From positions 9,769,561-9,833,560 of the forward strand of contig NC_069093.1 in assembly GCF_947172395.1 (NCBI RefSeq): a stretch of DNA of 64,000 bases. Direction: 5' to 3'. This document shows, one piece after another, positions 54,794-64,000 of this stretch. Made by a program: the position numbers and the translations under genes. Numbering within the stretch: position 1 is the first letter of the stretch; every line of letters begins with the position of its first letter. Origin of the DNA: Bicyclus anynana. Taxonomy: Eukaryota; Arthropoda; Insecta; Lepidoptera; Nymphalidae. The notes below the pieces were generated by a model. That model saw only the letters and a program-made list of their open reading frames with translations, had not been told where the DNA came from and ran no database searches.

Positions 54794-55314
54794 GGTCGTA
54801 AATTCTTCTGAATTCCATTCTTCGCCACTGCTGCGCTCACAAGGTGATACGCATGGTATGAAAAGTAGCTCTTAAAGTTTTGTTTACGTGATTATTATTT
54901 TATTAGTAAGAATAAATCAATTATTCGCTTAAGCGATTTTATTATGTTTTCTATTTATACGCTTTATGCTAAGGCGTATGTACCTCCTTTTTGAAAGTCG
55001 GTTAACAATATAAAAACCTACCATCCATATGTATCCATTTTTAAAAAAGCAAGTAGTTCACAGTGGCTATTTGTCTGAACTTAGTTGTCAAAAACTACTT
55101 AAAGAATTTTACGACGAGGTTCAGTTATCGGCAAAGTTAGTACGAAGTTAGATTGCACGAAGTTCTTAAATCATCTGAGACAAATCTGGGACAATCCAAT
55201 ATTATTTTGATTGCATCATACAAAAAAATAGCAGAATAGGTTGAATTTTTGAAAATATTTTTTTACAAAATGGTGATATAGTTTCTTAGTTATATCTTTC
55301 TTATGTATTCATTC
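54794..55314. other. No gene; one MITE end
   Basis: TACCTCCTTTTTGAAAGTCG then GTTAAC at 54980-55005 is an ACCGACTTC-family end. Confidence 0.45.
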
Positions 55315-55628
55315 ATCATTTTTCATTTATCAATCCATATTAGGCTCACTGCTGAGCTCGAGTCTCCTCTCAGAATGAGAGGGGTCAGGCCAATAGTCCA
55401 CGCTGACCCAATGCGGATTGGCAGACATCACACACGCAGAGATTAAGAAAATTCTCTGGTATGCAGGTTTCCTCACGATGTTTTCCTTCACCGTTTCAGA
55501 CACGTGATATTTAATTTCTTAAAATGCACACAACTGAAAAGTTGGAGGTGCATGCCCCGTACCGGATTCGAACCCACACCCTCAGGAATCGGAGGCAGAG
55601 GTCATATCCACTGGGCTATCACGGCTCT
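55315..55628 (-). mobile_element. SINE-B copy, minus strand, full length
   Basis: ATCAATCCATATTAGGCTCA, CTGCTGAGCTCGAGTCTCCT, CTCAGAATGAGAG, the body, GGTACGGGGCATGCACC in reverse, and the head reverse CCACTGGGCTATCACGGCTC. Confidence 0.94.
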
Positions 55629-55722
55629 CTTATGTATTACGATTCTAAAATTCTAATATTTAAAAAAAACGAATTACGTCTGAACGGACTTACTGATTAA
55701 AATATTATTTCTGTTTAGTTTG

Positions 55723-55912
55723 CTAGCCGATGTCCCTAAGTTGTACCTACGTAGTTACCACTCCCGTGAGAATACGGGGATGGTACCTACGTAGTTACCA
55801 TTCCCGTGGTTAACGTGGTTTTTAGTGGTAAGAGAATTTTCAAAATGGTTCAACAGTTCCAGAGATAACCTCCTACAACCACAAATTTTACCTCTTTATA
55901 TTATTAGATAGA
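55723..55912 (-). mobile_element. Helitron, minus strand, with internal duplication
   Basis: CTAGCCGATGTCCCTAAGTT at the left. GGTACCTACGTAGTTACCA occurs twice (55744 and 55788), a local tandem duplication. The end is TTTATATTATTAGATAGA. Confidence 0.7.
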
Positions 55913-56157
55913 TAAATCAGTGATTCCCTTTTTCTTCGTATAATTAAACCCTCCCGAAACATTAATGTTTTCTGCCATGTATTTCCATGAAACCCTTGGG
56001 GCGTCCCTCTTACAGGAAACACGAAAAGACAACTTAATCCACATGGCTTCAAAGCAAATTGATAGATGCTATCTCAAGAGCCAAGACGCCGGAAAAGAAA
56101 CAAGGACAACAAACACGATGTCTCACAATGTCAGTACATTTTATAACAAAATTATGA
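55913..56157. other. No supported gene
   Basis: An 82-codon frame starts at 55965 and runs into the SINE-A at 56158. Its first about 65 codons show no domain. Not called. Confidence 0.35.
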
Positions 56158-56476
56158 ATTGTGGATTTACAAAACGGAGGATCCTGGGTTCGATCCCCGG
56201 CTGGGCAGATTGAGATTTTCTTAATTTGTCCAGGTCTGGCTGCTAGGAGGCTTCGGCCGTGGCTAGTTACCTAGTTAGCTACCCTACCGGCAAAGACGTA
56301 CCGCCAATCGATTTAGCGTTCCGGTACGATGCCGTGTAGAAACCGAAAGGCGTGTGGATTTTCATCCTCCTCCTAACAAGTTAGCCTGCTTCCATCTTAG
56401 ATTGCATCATCACTTACCATCAGGTGAGATTGTAGTCAAGGACTAACTTGTTACGAATAAAAAAAAAGAAAAAAAA
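56158..56476 (+). mobile_element. SINE-A copy, 5'-truncated
   Basis: Begins GTGGATTTACAAAACGGAGG (A-box lost), B-box GGGTTCGATCCCCGGCTGGG, full body, and a poly-A-rich tail at 56458-56476. Confidence 0.94.
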
Positions 56477-57260
56477 GTTTCCATGTTTCGATTAGTAGAT
56501 ACGTATTGAAATTTATGTTTGTTTGAATAAGAGAAGATTTTCTAACAAAATTAAGAAATGTTTACAATAATTGGATGACAGTACGTAAATACGAGATTGT
56601 AAATTACGTTTGTAGAAATTAAGATTAGGTATCTGCATTTTATTGTCATTACTATTTTTGTACATTTTTGGAATGCATTATTTAATGTTTTTATTATAAT
56701 TCCATTTTATTTGAAAGAATCATACTTAATATGCCGCTGGATGCTGGCGGCTCGAGACCGTTGTGCTTGGAATCTATAGGTAAGGTAGGTATTTAATATA
56801 ATGTATGTTCATTTTTTTTATGAATTACAATAGTTGTGTAGTGAATATATAGCAAAAAGAAAAGGGCTATTTTTATGGCTTTTCCAGCAATTGATCGAAT
56901 TTTTCTCGCCGTAAAAACCATCCTAGAACTTTGATGAACATTTAATAAAAATGGCCAAATTGGTCCAGGCGTTGGCGCTTACCAACGCATTTTGCGATTC
57001 ATTTTTATATTATAGAGGTACCTACTCGACCTTGTACCAATATGTTTTATATGAAAACTTTCATTCTTGTTAAATAAAGTCAACAGCGTGAGTGTTTAGC
57101 TTTTAGTTTAACTTAGGTAAAAAAATTCTGATAAACTATTTAGTAATCGTTATACAATTTTAATACATTTTATAAAAATTTGGTTTTATAATAATTAAAA
57201 AATCATTCAATATTTGACAAGAACCATCTAGTTTACTCAATGTAGTGATACATGATCTGT
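56477..57260. other. AT-rich DNA with an RTE scrap
   Basis: CCGCTGGATGCTGGCGGCTC then GAGACCGTTGTGCTTGGAA at 56731-56770 matches the RW-x-LAARDR part of the RTE C-terminus. Nothing else is recognised. Confidence 0.5.
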
Positions 57261-57434
57261 GCCTAGTAGAAGTTTTCAATATTTTCATACTGTTACTATC
57301 GCGTTGACGTAAACGCGAATTTATATGGAATTGAAACAGTTGTGCAGTAGTGCCACTAGATGGCGCTGTTTCAATTCTTTAGATATTCGTGTTTACGTTA
57401 ACGCGATAGTAACAGTATCAAACTGCCACTAGGC
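57261..57434. mobile_element. Foldback MITE, copy 2, carrying CTCF-like motif
   Basis: GCCTAGTAGAAGTTTTCAAT and CAAACTGCCACTAGGC are the ends. CGCGTTGACGTAAACGCGAA and GTTTACGTTAACGCGATAGT are the inner arms. Closely matches 4168-4339. Confidence 0.88.
57353..57367 (+). promoter_or_regulatory. CTCF-consensus-like site in MITE
   Basis: CCACTAGATGGCGCT, identical to 4258-4272. Confidence 0.5.
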
Positions 57435-57514
57435 CCTCTGAATTACACGTCGTTAAGGCTAAGTTACACAAAGAGAGTTAAATGTAAGTGACAACTGCTT
57501 TTCTTTACCCACAA

Positions 57515-57558
57515 TTTGTTTACACTAGACAATAACTGAATCGGCTAGTGTAAACAAA
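57515..57558. repeat. Perfect 14-bp inverted repeat with forkhead-type cores
   Basis: TTTGTTTACACTAG (57515-57528) and CTAGTGTAAACAAA (57545-57558) around a 16-base loop. Each arm holds GTAAACA. Confidence 0.85.
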
Positions 57559-57680
57559 TGGTTGGAGTATCGCCACTCGAAAGCAATTATCGACTTCCTA
57601 AACTCTTCGGTCACCGCGTGAGTAAATATTTGTACGACTCTCACCATTTTCATGTCCCTCGTTCATCTCGTAAAAACAGT

Positions 57681-57832
57681 AGTATTCTGTAACGTTGGGG
57701 TAACTTAATAGTTGAGTTTCGAATTCGTCTCTATATCTTTCTCTATCTATACTATCGCGTTTAAAAGAGAGAGACAGAGACTAACTACTCGAGACTAACT
57801 GTTGAGATGAAATAACATCGTTACAGAATAGC
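57681..57832. mobile_element. Foldback MITE, about 152 bp
   Basis: AGTATTCTGTAACGTTGGGG and AACATCGTTACAGAATAG are inverted. GTCTCTATATCTTTCTCTAT and AAAGAGAGAGACAGAGACTA are inner arms. Confidence 0.75.
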
Positions 57833-58021
57833 GCTATTCAGAAGGATGTTCAAACGCGTCTGATTTTTGCCCGACCATTGTTTACACATGACACAAATGC
57901 GTGTATCTTAAAAGTGCTTGCCTTTTGTGTAAACATTTTACGACAGGTCATCTTCTAAAATGTTTACTCGCATCCGCGTATCGCTTGATTGATATAAGTT
58001 TTGATCATAATGTAAACAGTG
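57833..58021. repeat. Forkhead-motif-rich segment between MITEs
   Basis: GTAAACA or its complement lies at 57879, 57929, 57961 and 58012, in addition to the two in 57515-57558. TTGTTTACACATGACACAAA and CTTTTGTGTAAACAT are partly inverted, so an underlying foldback element is likely. Confidence 0.5.
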
Positions 58022-58157
58022 TGCCTATAGTGTGAGTTTTCAATGTTTTCATACTGCTACTATCTCGTTTACGTACCCCGCCCCTAGATGGCGCTGTTTT
58101 AATTCCTTAGAAATTCGCGTTTACGTTAACGTGATCGTCACAGTATCAAACTGCCAC
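58022..58157. mobile_element. Foldback MITE, copy 3, shortened
   Basis: GCCTATAGTGTGAGTTTTCA start, GTTTACGTTAACGTGATCGT and CAAACTGCCACT end. An internal deletion removed part of the left arm. The CTCF-like site is CCCCTAGATGGCGCT (58081-58095), one mismatch from the consensus. Confidence 0.8.
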
Positions 58158-58635
58158 TTTTACTAAGGCTAAATCACTATCTTTGACGTATGCTTGTTGA
58201 CGAAATTGAGATTCTATGAAACAAATGTAATCATCCGGTGCCTATTGACAACCCTTTGTGGATATCATAGAAGAGATGAGTAACCTTTCGCTTTTATATA
58301 TTTAGATAGAATACGCTAGAAACTATTTCTGTGCAACTTAAACCAGTCTGGTAGTGTTAGTACATGTAATCATAACATGTCTGGCTAACCGACGATTCGC
58401 GACATGAGTATACGTTGAATATTTAAGCAAAACTTATTCATGGAAAATTTCGCAATGTCTTCACCTCACGTACGTTAAAATACATGTGTAATGTATTCTT
58501 GTGGCTCTATCTTACAAGAACTTGGAATAATAGAGATGTCGCATTTCTCTGGAAAGTGGGTCGGCTTAATGAGGAGTTTCTTAGCACATGTGAAGTGTGT
58601 GAAAGGTGGATAAATTTAAAAACACTTGCATTTTT
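58158..58635. other. No feature recognised
   Basis: AT-rich. No gene. Confidence 0.4.
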
Positions 58636-58706
58636 GACGGCCGCGTGGTGTAGTGGGTAGTGACCCTGCTTTCTGTATCCACGGGTTCGATTATCACAAC
58701 TAGAAA
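58636..58706 (+). mobile_element. SINE-C head
   Basis: ACGGCCGCGTGGTGTAGTGG, GTAGTGACCCTGCTTTCTGT, ATCCACGGGTTCGATTATCA and CAACTAGAAAATATTTGCGT. Confidence 0.75.
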
Positions 58707-59117
58707 ATATTTGCGTTATGAGCGCAGGTGTTTTATCTGTCAATCTCAGTAGGTACTCTATCTTAGTTCCCATAACACAGGATATGCTTAATTTATTTAT
58801 TTAAGTTTTCAAACTTTATTACGCAGCATTACACAAAAACTGCTTGTATAGGTACTTCTGGACACATCTATTGGCCCAGCTTAGAGTTTAGGTTTCGATG
58901 GCTTCTACCGAAATATGATTGCTAGACTGAACAAAAACTATTAATGCAGTTTTAAACCTGATACATTTTACCATCTTTTTCGATCGTATTGTTTTAAATT
59001 TGAATCCAGAATACCACACGACACGGATCTACGCCACTAGGTACCCCCGATAAACTTTTTGGACCGCAGATCGACTTAAATTAAGTTGAGCACTCACATT
59101 TCAGTGCTGCATACTTT
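58707..59117. other. No feature recognised
   Basis: No gene or repeat call. Confidence 0.4.
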
Positions 59118-59158
59118 TTTAACCGACTTCAAAAAGAAGGAGGTTCTCAATTCGGTTG
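59118..59158 (+). repeat. ACCGACTTC-family MITE end
   Basis: TTTTTTAACCGACTTCAAAA then AGAAGGAGGTTCTCAATTCG. Confidence 0.6.
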
Positions 59159-59179
59159 CTCAATGCTGAGTTAGGGCCT

Positions 59180-59318
59180 TTTTCTAGGTTATGCCACATA
59201 TTGCAGGGCGTTCTTCTTTTATTGCTCTCGCTATAAGCTATATATTTAGAATTTAATATTGTAATGTGTGGCACTGCCTAAAAATAAAGATATTTCTTTC
59301 TTTCTTTCTTTCTTTCTT
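59180..59318 (+). mobile_element. LINE 3' end with (TTTC)n tail
   Basis: GCCACATATTGCAGGGCGTT, TGTAATGTGTGGCACTGCCT, AAAAATAAAGATATTTCTTT and six CTTT units. This is the 3' end of a LINE with a tetranucleotide tail. Confidence 0.65.
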
Positions 59319-60539
59319 TATGTCTTTGGCTGTGTCCGGTCTGAATAAGTGCCACAGCTTGGGCGGCGACTTCAGACGAAGTATCCATAGATTATTAATA
59401 GAACCTTACCTTAATGTTAAGAATAATTAATGTTTGTTGCAAAACCAAAGAGATCAATCACACTTTCAAGAATGAAATCCAAGTAAACCAATAAAATCAA
59501 GTTCTCTTAGTATTCGATTGTTTGATATCAACAAACAGGCTCCAAATTTTGTTTCTTTAAATAATGATAAGTACAGTTGAACACATAAATAAAATGAAGT
59601 AAAGTTATTAGAATAATATTGTGATAATTTTAATTTTATTTGTATATACCAAATAATTAACATTTGATTTAGTTTCACTTGAAGAAGAAGTTTAAACTAA
59701 ATCAAAGATGTTCCTCTGCTTCATTAAGATATCATCAAATAAGTACCTTCACAAACACAAATACGATCTGTTAATCAAACACATAGAATTAAGATCTTGA
59801 GTATGTGTATCGATGGCACAATTTCTTGAGCTTGCACTTTGCTTGGAAGGTCTTGATTAACCTGGTTCAATCTAAGCTTAATTATCAACGATCTTAGTAC
59901 CTCGTCTGCACTTTGAGACATTGATTAGAGCGTGCTTAGCGAGGCTTAGATCGCTGTCTAGATACACTTAAAACAACACTACTAATACGGAGTAAGCTAT
60001 CTATCTAATATACACTTATTGACTGAAATAATACCATTTCTCCGTAAATCTACGGAGATAATTGGCTTCTACTGTTTTAACACTGGTTAACATGTGCCAT
60101 TTAGGTCAAAAAAAGTTCTTCATTTTCTATGAAAATGGTTGAGGTGTTATTCGATTCGGAATTGAATGTAGATAGTTTTAAAAAAATTACACACATGTGA
60201 ATAAGACTATTTGTAACGTTTGAGTAAGACAAGATTGAGATTTCCACTTATATACTATTTGCACGTTTAAAATTAATATTTATGAATTTTGTAATTTTTG
60301 GCGATTCTGTTAACGAATGTACATAAATAAACATTTTGGGAAATTAAATCATAACGGTCATTGATATACAATTAATTACTACGGCATAGCAATGGTAAAG
60401 GTTCAGTAAAAAGCGTAATTATGAATGTAACGCAAATGCTTGGTCCCACTGATTTGAAATTCTTGTAGTAAGAAGCAGAATGTATTAAAACTGCATATTC
60501 TATTAGAAGAAATTCGAATTTACTATTATAATAACAATG
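59319..60539. other. AT-rich DNA, no gene
   Basis: CGTAAATCTACGGAG near 60052 is a short palindrome. No other feature. Confidence 0.45.
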
Positions 60540-60690
60540 GCGACGGCAGGCCGCCCAGGTCGCCGAACGACCTGCTAAGCTTCTGGAGCGAGTTCGGTTG
60601 GCTGGGGGGAACAGCACCAAATGGACCTACGCACAACAGCCAGCGCCGAAAAGGCCCAGGAAAGAAGAATAAAAAAAAAGAACAATGGCA
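60540..60690 (+). mobile_element. GC-rich retrotransposed-looking fragment
   Basis: GGCGACGGCAGGCCGCCCAG, CGAACGACCTGCTAAGCTTC and AACAGCCAGCGCCGAAAAGG form an abrupt GC-rich block. It ends GAAGAATAAAAAAAAAG, like a poly-A-tailed retrocopy or LINE 3' end. Family not identified. Confidence 0.4.
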
Positions 60691-61290
60691 ACTCTACTGT
60701 TGTGTTTTGTGTACTGTTCTAAAATCTCGAGTGCATTGAAAATTATTTTTTTTTACAATTATTCTTCAAACTTGCACCTTATGTTGAGGATAGGTAAGTC
60801 GAACAGCAAAATTCATTCTTCTAGATAATCCCTGTACAATTATTTTCCCATAAAGCCAATAATTGTGCGCTCAGTAGAATTGCTTGCTTCTTCAACAATG
60901 TGTATTTAAAATCTTACATCAAATCATCGGTTCAAGTAATGCGTTTGACTGTCATTTAATTTTGTACGAGTATAACTTGGAGTCAACTTGCACCAAAATA
61001 TTATCCTATATCAGCAACGTTTAAAGCATCTTAATGAACCCCATTCGGTTTATTATCACAAACGACAACATAAACTAAGTAGATTGTGTAACTTTACGGC
61101 GTCTGATAGCTGCACTTAGCGAAATTGATTACGGATTATTCCGCGACACAGTTGAGCGTATTAAGTAATTTCGCGCTGAGTTTTAGCTTAAGTTGATTAG
61201 AATAATTTAGAAAAGCTTAAAAAATGCGATGCGGATGACGATAGTTAAGCTCTCCTGAATGTATGTTACAGTATTTTATTTGATTTAATG
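60691..61290. other. AT-rich DNA, no gene
   Basis: No feature recognised. Confidence 0.45.
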
Positions 61291-61334
61291 CTGTGATAAC
61301 CCAGTGGATTTGACCTCGGCCTCCGATTCCAGAT
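61291..61334 (+). mobile_element. SINE-B head relic
   Basis: TGCTGTGATAACCCAGTGGA then TTTGACCTCGGCCTCCGATT. Cut after the A-box region. Confidence 0.65.
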
Positions 61335-61799
61335 TCATCATACTTCATCAAAATAACCTTGACTACGCAATTGTACACCAAGTGGCAGTTATATTTTGTT
61401 TTTACCACCATCTTACATGCTTTTTTTATTATTTATTTATTAAGGAAAACAAACAGCTTTACATATTACTTAAAGTTAAACTTATCTAGTTGTTGACATT
61501 AAGCCAGCGAAGTTTTCACATATAAATTGAGAATTAATTACAAAAGTACATAAAAAATAATATAATAGATACATTTATTTAATAGGTATTTTCAACAAAA
61601 TTACGCAAATAGCGGTTTTTCGTTCAAATGAAGTTACTACTTGCTACTATTTTTACTTCAGTACTGCCCATTTACGAAAAATGACAATAACTATTTCATT
61701 TCAATGAAAACACAATGTTAGATGATTGCAATGACTAAAATACGATAAAAAAACGATGTAGTGACTGATTATTTGAATGGTACACCGAGTTACATAATA
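61335..61799. other. AT-rich DNA, no gene
   Basis: No feature recognised. Confidence 0.4.
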
Positions 61800-61865
61800 A
61801 ACCCGCTGGGAATCGATCCTAAGATCACTCACTCTGTTGAGAACCATCCAAGTGCGCTAGAGATG
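61800..61865 (-). mobile_element. tRNA-like SINE relic (family D-like), minus strand
   Basis: The minus strand reads GCGCACTTGGATGGTTCTCA, CAGAGTGAGTGATCTTAGG and ATCGATTCCCAGCGGG. A 98-codon plus-strand frame overlaps it but has no domain, so I treat it as chance. Confidence 0.45.
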
Positions 61866-62125
61866 TATTACAATTACAGTTTTCAAATGTGTTTGTTTCA
61901 CTTTAATACCTGCAAAACGCCCATAGCGACTATCCCGCTCAATCTGTCGTTGATTATTGACGATCGATCTAAACCAAATTGCCTTACTTTGACGGTATTT
62001 GATAGGTCCGACATTTATCCACTAGTTTATGGAACGATGATTAGGTTTCTATTATAGGTATATTGTTTATAACGATTTTTAACTTATTTCGTGGTTGTTC
62101 ATTATGAATATTATTTAAAGGGTAT
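61866..62125. other. No supported gene
   Basis: Rest of the open plus-strand frame to 62057; no recognisable family. Confidence 0.35.
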
Positions 62126-62129
62126 ATAC

Positions 62130-62215
62130 CACGATAAAACGACGAGATTTTTAATGTCGATATTTCGACCCAGTTGCATGGATCGTGGTCACGACTGCAA
62201 CTGGGTCAAAATCTA
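62130..62215. mobile_element. Foldback remnant with perfect 12-bp arms
   Basis: GACCCAGTTGCA (62167-62178) and TGCAACTGGGTC (62196-62207) flank ATCGTGGTCACGA. Outer ATGTCGATATTT and AAATCTATATAT are partly inverted too. Confidence 0.65.
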
Positions 62216-62680
62216 TATATCATATTGTTTATAGTTTCTTAATTTGTTTTACAAGAGTAACAAATTATTTTTGTGAATGAAATCATTTTTTATTGGTTAG
62301 TTTTTTATAATAGGCGCTACAGACTCTCAGTTTTAATTAACTGTATAGTTTTGTCCAATCGAAATATCAATCAAAATTATTAGACAAACTGTTAACAGTT
62401 GAAACTGACGGACACTTAACACGGACGGACTGAACATTTCGACTATTCAGTTAAATCGTACAGATCTGTAGAACGGGTTTCGCTATACATAACTGATACA
62501 ATGATCTAAGGAAAAATATTAGATAAGTGATAATTAAAAAGAAAAAAAATTACCTGATTGAAAATGACGTTCCAGACTGAGTTGCGATGCTCTACCTGGA
62601 AAAAAAATACCTAAGTGAGAATCAATTATAATTTATATTACCTAACCAAAATTGCATTTTATTGTACAAAGTTTCATGAA
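62216..62680. other. AT-rich DNA, no gene
   Basis: No feature recognised. Confidence 0.45.
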
Positions 62681-62910
62681 TCATCATTATCAACGCATAT
62701 TCGGATAACTGTAGAGCGCAAGTATCCTCTAAGAATGAGAGGAATTCCACCATGCTGGCCCAATGCGGATTGGTAGACTTCGCACACGTAGGGGGTTAAG
62801 AAAATTCTCAAGTATACAGGTTTCCTCACGATGTTTTCCTTCACCATTTGAGACACGGGCTATTTAATTTCTTAATAAGCACGTAACTGAAAAGTAAGAG
62901 GTCCCGGCCG
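62681..62910 (-). mobile_element. SINE-B copy, minus strand, head missing
   Basis: TCATCATTATCAACGCATAT tail, CTCTAAGAATGAGAG, the body to GCACGTAACTGAAAAGTAAG. Its tRNA-like end is replaced by the next SINE-A. Confidence 0.88.
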
Positions 62911-62919
62911 GCTACAAAC

Positions 62920-63150
62920 TTTTTTTTTATTCTTTACAAGCTAGCCCTTGACTACAATCTCACCTGATGGTAAGTGATGATGCAGTCTAAGATGGAAGCG
63001 GGCTAACTTGTTAGGAGGAAGTTGAAAATCCACACCCCTTTCTGTTTCTACACGACATCATACCGGAACGCTGAATCGCTTGGCGGTACGTTTTTGCCGG
63101 TAGGGTGGTAACTAGCCACAACCGAAGCCTCCCACTAGCCAAACTTACGC
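62920..63150 (-). mobile_element. SINE-A copy, minus strand, head missing
   Basis: Poly-T at 62920-62930, GCTAGCCCTTGACTACAATC, the body to GAAGCCTCCCACTAGCCAAA. It adjoins the SINE-B with only about 10 bases between. Confidence 0.92.
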
Positions 63151-64000
63151 CCTCCGCATCATATTCACTTAATATAACGACTCATATAGTTTCATGTACA
63201 TAACTCCAGTAATGAGAGACTTTCGATCATTTTTTCAGCAGAGAGATAGCCTTTCTCTCCTATTCTTCTCCTAGCACAACTTTGACAGACAGACAAACAA
63301 TATGAGTATTTCCCATTTTTAATATCAGCTATGGATGCTTAAACCTCAATACAAATATAGCAGACAAAGAATCTCCTTAGATACGGCTGTTCGCATCATT
63401 AATTTTTCGCATCATTAATTCGCTTTATCGAGAAATTTGCTACGCGAAGTGGCATTGTTTAGATGGCTGGTTATGGAAAAGTCATTATGAATCGATATTT
63501 CACTTTCCAAGAAAGTTGGATTAAATTCCGGATTTATGTCAATGGTTAGAACATAAAGTTTTAGAGAGTTCTCTTGTCTTACAAATTTATTAATATTACA
63601 TCTATTATGTCTGTCTTTAATTGACCACTTCTGTGCCTTTGCTGATGGTTTGTTGTCTGTTTTACTTTTACTTTTATAATGGAGTAGCTTCTAATTGTTC
63701 CGCATGAAACTTTGTGATGACGTCATAATTGTCGACAATAGGGTAATAGTTGACTCATATCAAATTTAATATAAACAATATTAATTTCGTGTAGTAGGTA
63801 AATGGAATAAGGGTCCGAAATATATCTATATCAATTAATAAAAGTTAAGAATTTCATAAAAAACTTAATTTAATAATCATGTATTTCTCAAATTTTTAAA
63901 ACGTCAAAAACGATGTCGTCCATTTTGTGACGTCACAATGTTACTTGCTGTAATAAATTATTAACTAATATTTTTTTCAAACGCTCCGTTTGGTAAAGGA
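63151..64000. other. No gene recognised
   Basis: AT-rich. Two GTGACGTCA / ATGACGTCATAA sites lie at 63718-63728 and 63928-63937, but without the flanks of the CRE-bearing repeat family. Confidence 0.4.

Noticed and set aside
61761..62057. 98-codon plus-strand frame
   Set aside because: It overlaps a tRNA-like SINE relic on the other strand and has no recognisable domain or splice context.

Overview
This is AT-rich eukaryotic DNA, almost entirely non-coding, and very probably from a butterfly or moth (Lepidoptera). The assignment rests on the interspersed repeats. There are two abundant tRNA-derived SINE families (called SINE-A and SINE-B here), many short Helitrons that begin TCTATACTAATATTATAAA and end CTAG|T (the Lep1 type), foldback MITEs with ACCGACTTCAAAA ends, and 3' ends of RTE- and Jockey/CR1-like LINEs. 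A satyrine or other nymphalid butterfly is possible, but I cannot settle the species. A 200-N assembly gap lies at 28652-28851.

I found one well-supported piece of a host gene. On the minus strand at 12777-12993 an exon has a strong polypyrimidine/CAG acceptor, a 172-nt 5' UTR, a start codon in good context and 15 codons (METEELTKLVDGIYK), ending exactly at a consensus donor. The rest of that gene must lie in introns and exons to the left, probably beyond the window. A CpG-rich patch at about 13.27-13.38 kb may be its proximal first exon or promoter. A second weak candidate is a 60-codon reading frame with a signal-peptide-like start at 52178-52360 (+).

Layout. 0-12 kb: a LINE 3' end, MITEs, SINEs, Helitrons, and the plus-strand arm of a diverged inverted duplication (2488-2904). 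12.5-15.5 kb: the coding exon and a 607-bp hAT-like element with recognisable target-site duplication. 18.7-19.0 kb: an 11-unit, 29-bp satellite-like array. 19.5-35 kb: nested Helitrons, MITEs, RTE fragments and the gap. 35.47-35.82 kb: the minus-strand arm of the inverted duplication, 33 kb from its partner, with the coding exon between the arms. 36-48 kb: SINEs, a tandem Helitron pair, RTE relics and a 3 x 230-bp tandem repeat. 48-64 kb: LINE tails, a SINE sitting between two copies of a 120-bp sequence, and a cluster of foldback elements at 57.2-58.2 kb, some carrying a CTCF-like motif and some rich in forkhead-type motifs.

I see no operon, CRISPR array or intact transposase or reverse transcriptase, and no new multi-gene system. 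The most interesting signals are regulatory or architectural: the inverted pair of conserved CpG-rich segments around the gene start, the MITE family carrying a CTCF-consensus site, and the 29-bp ATCGATAG array. Repeat-family labels come from recognising sequence features by eye, and boundaries without a stated TIR, CTAG or poly-A are approximate to about 10-20 bases.
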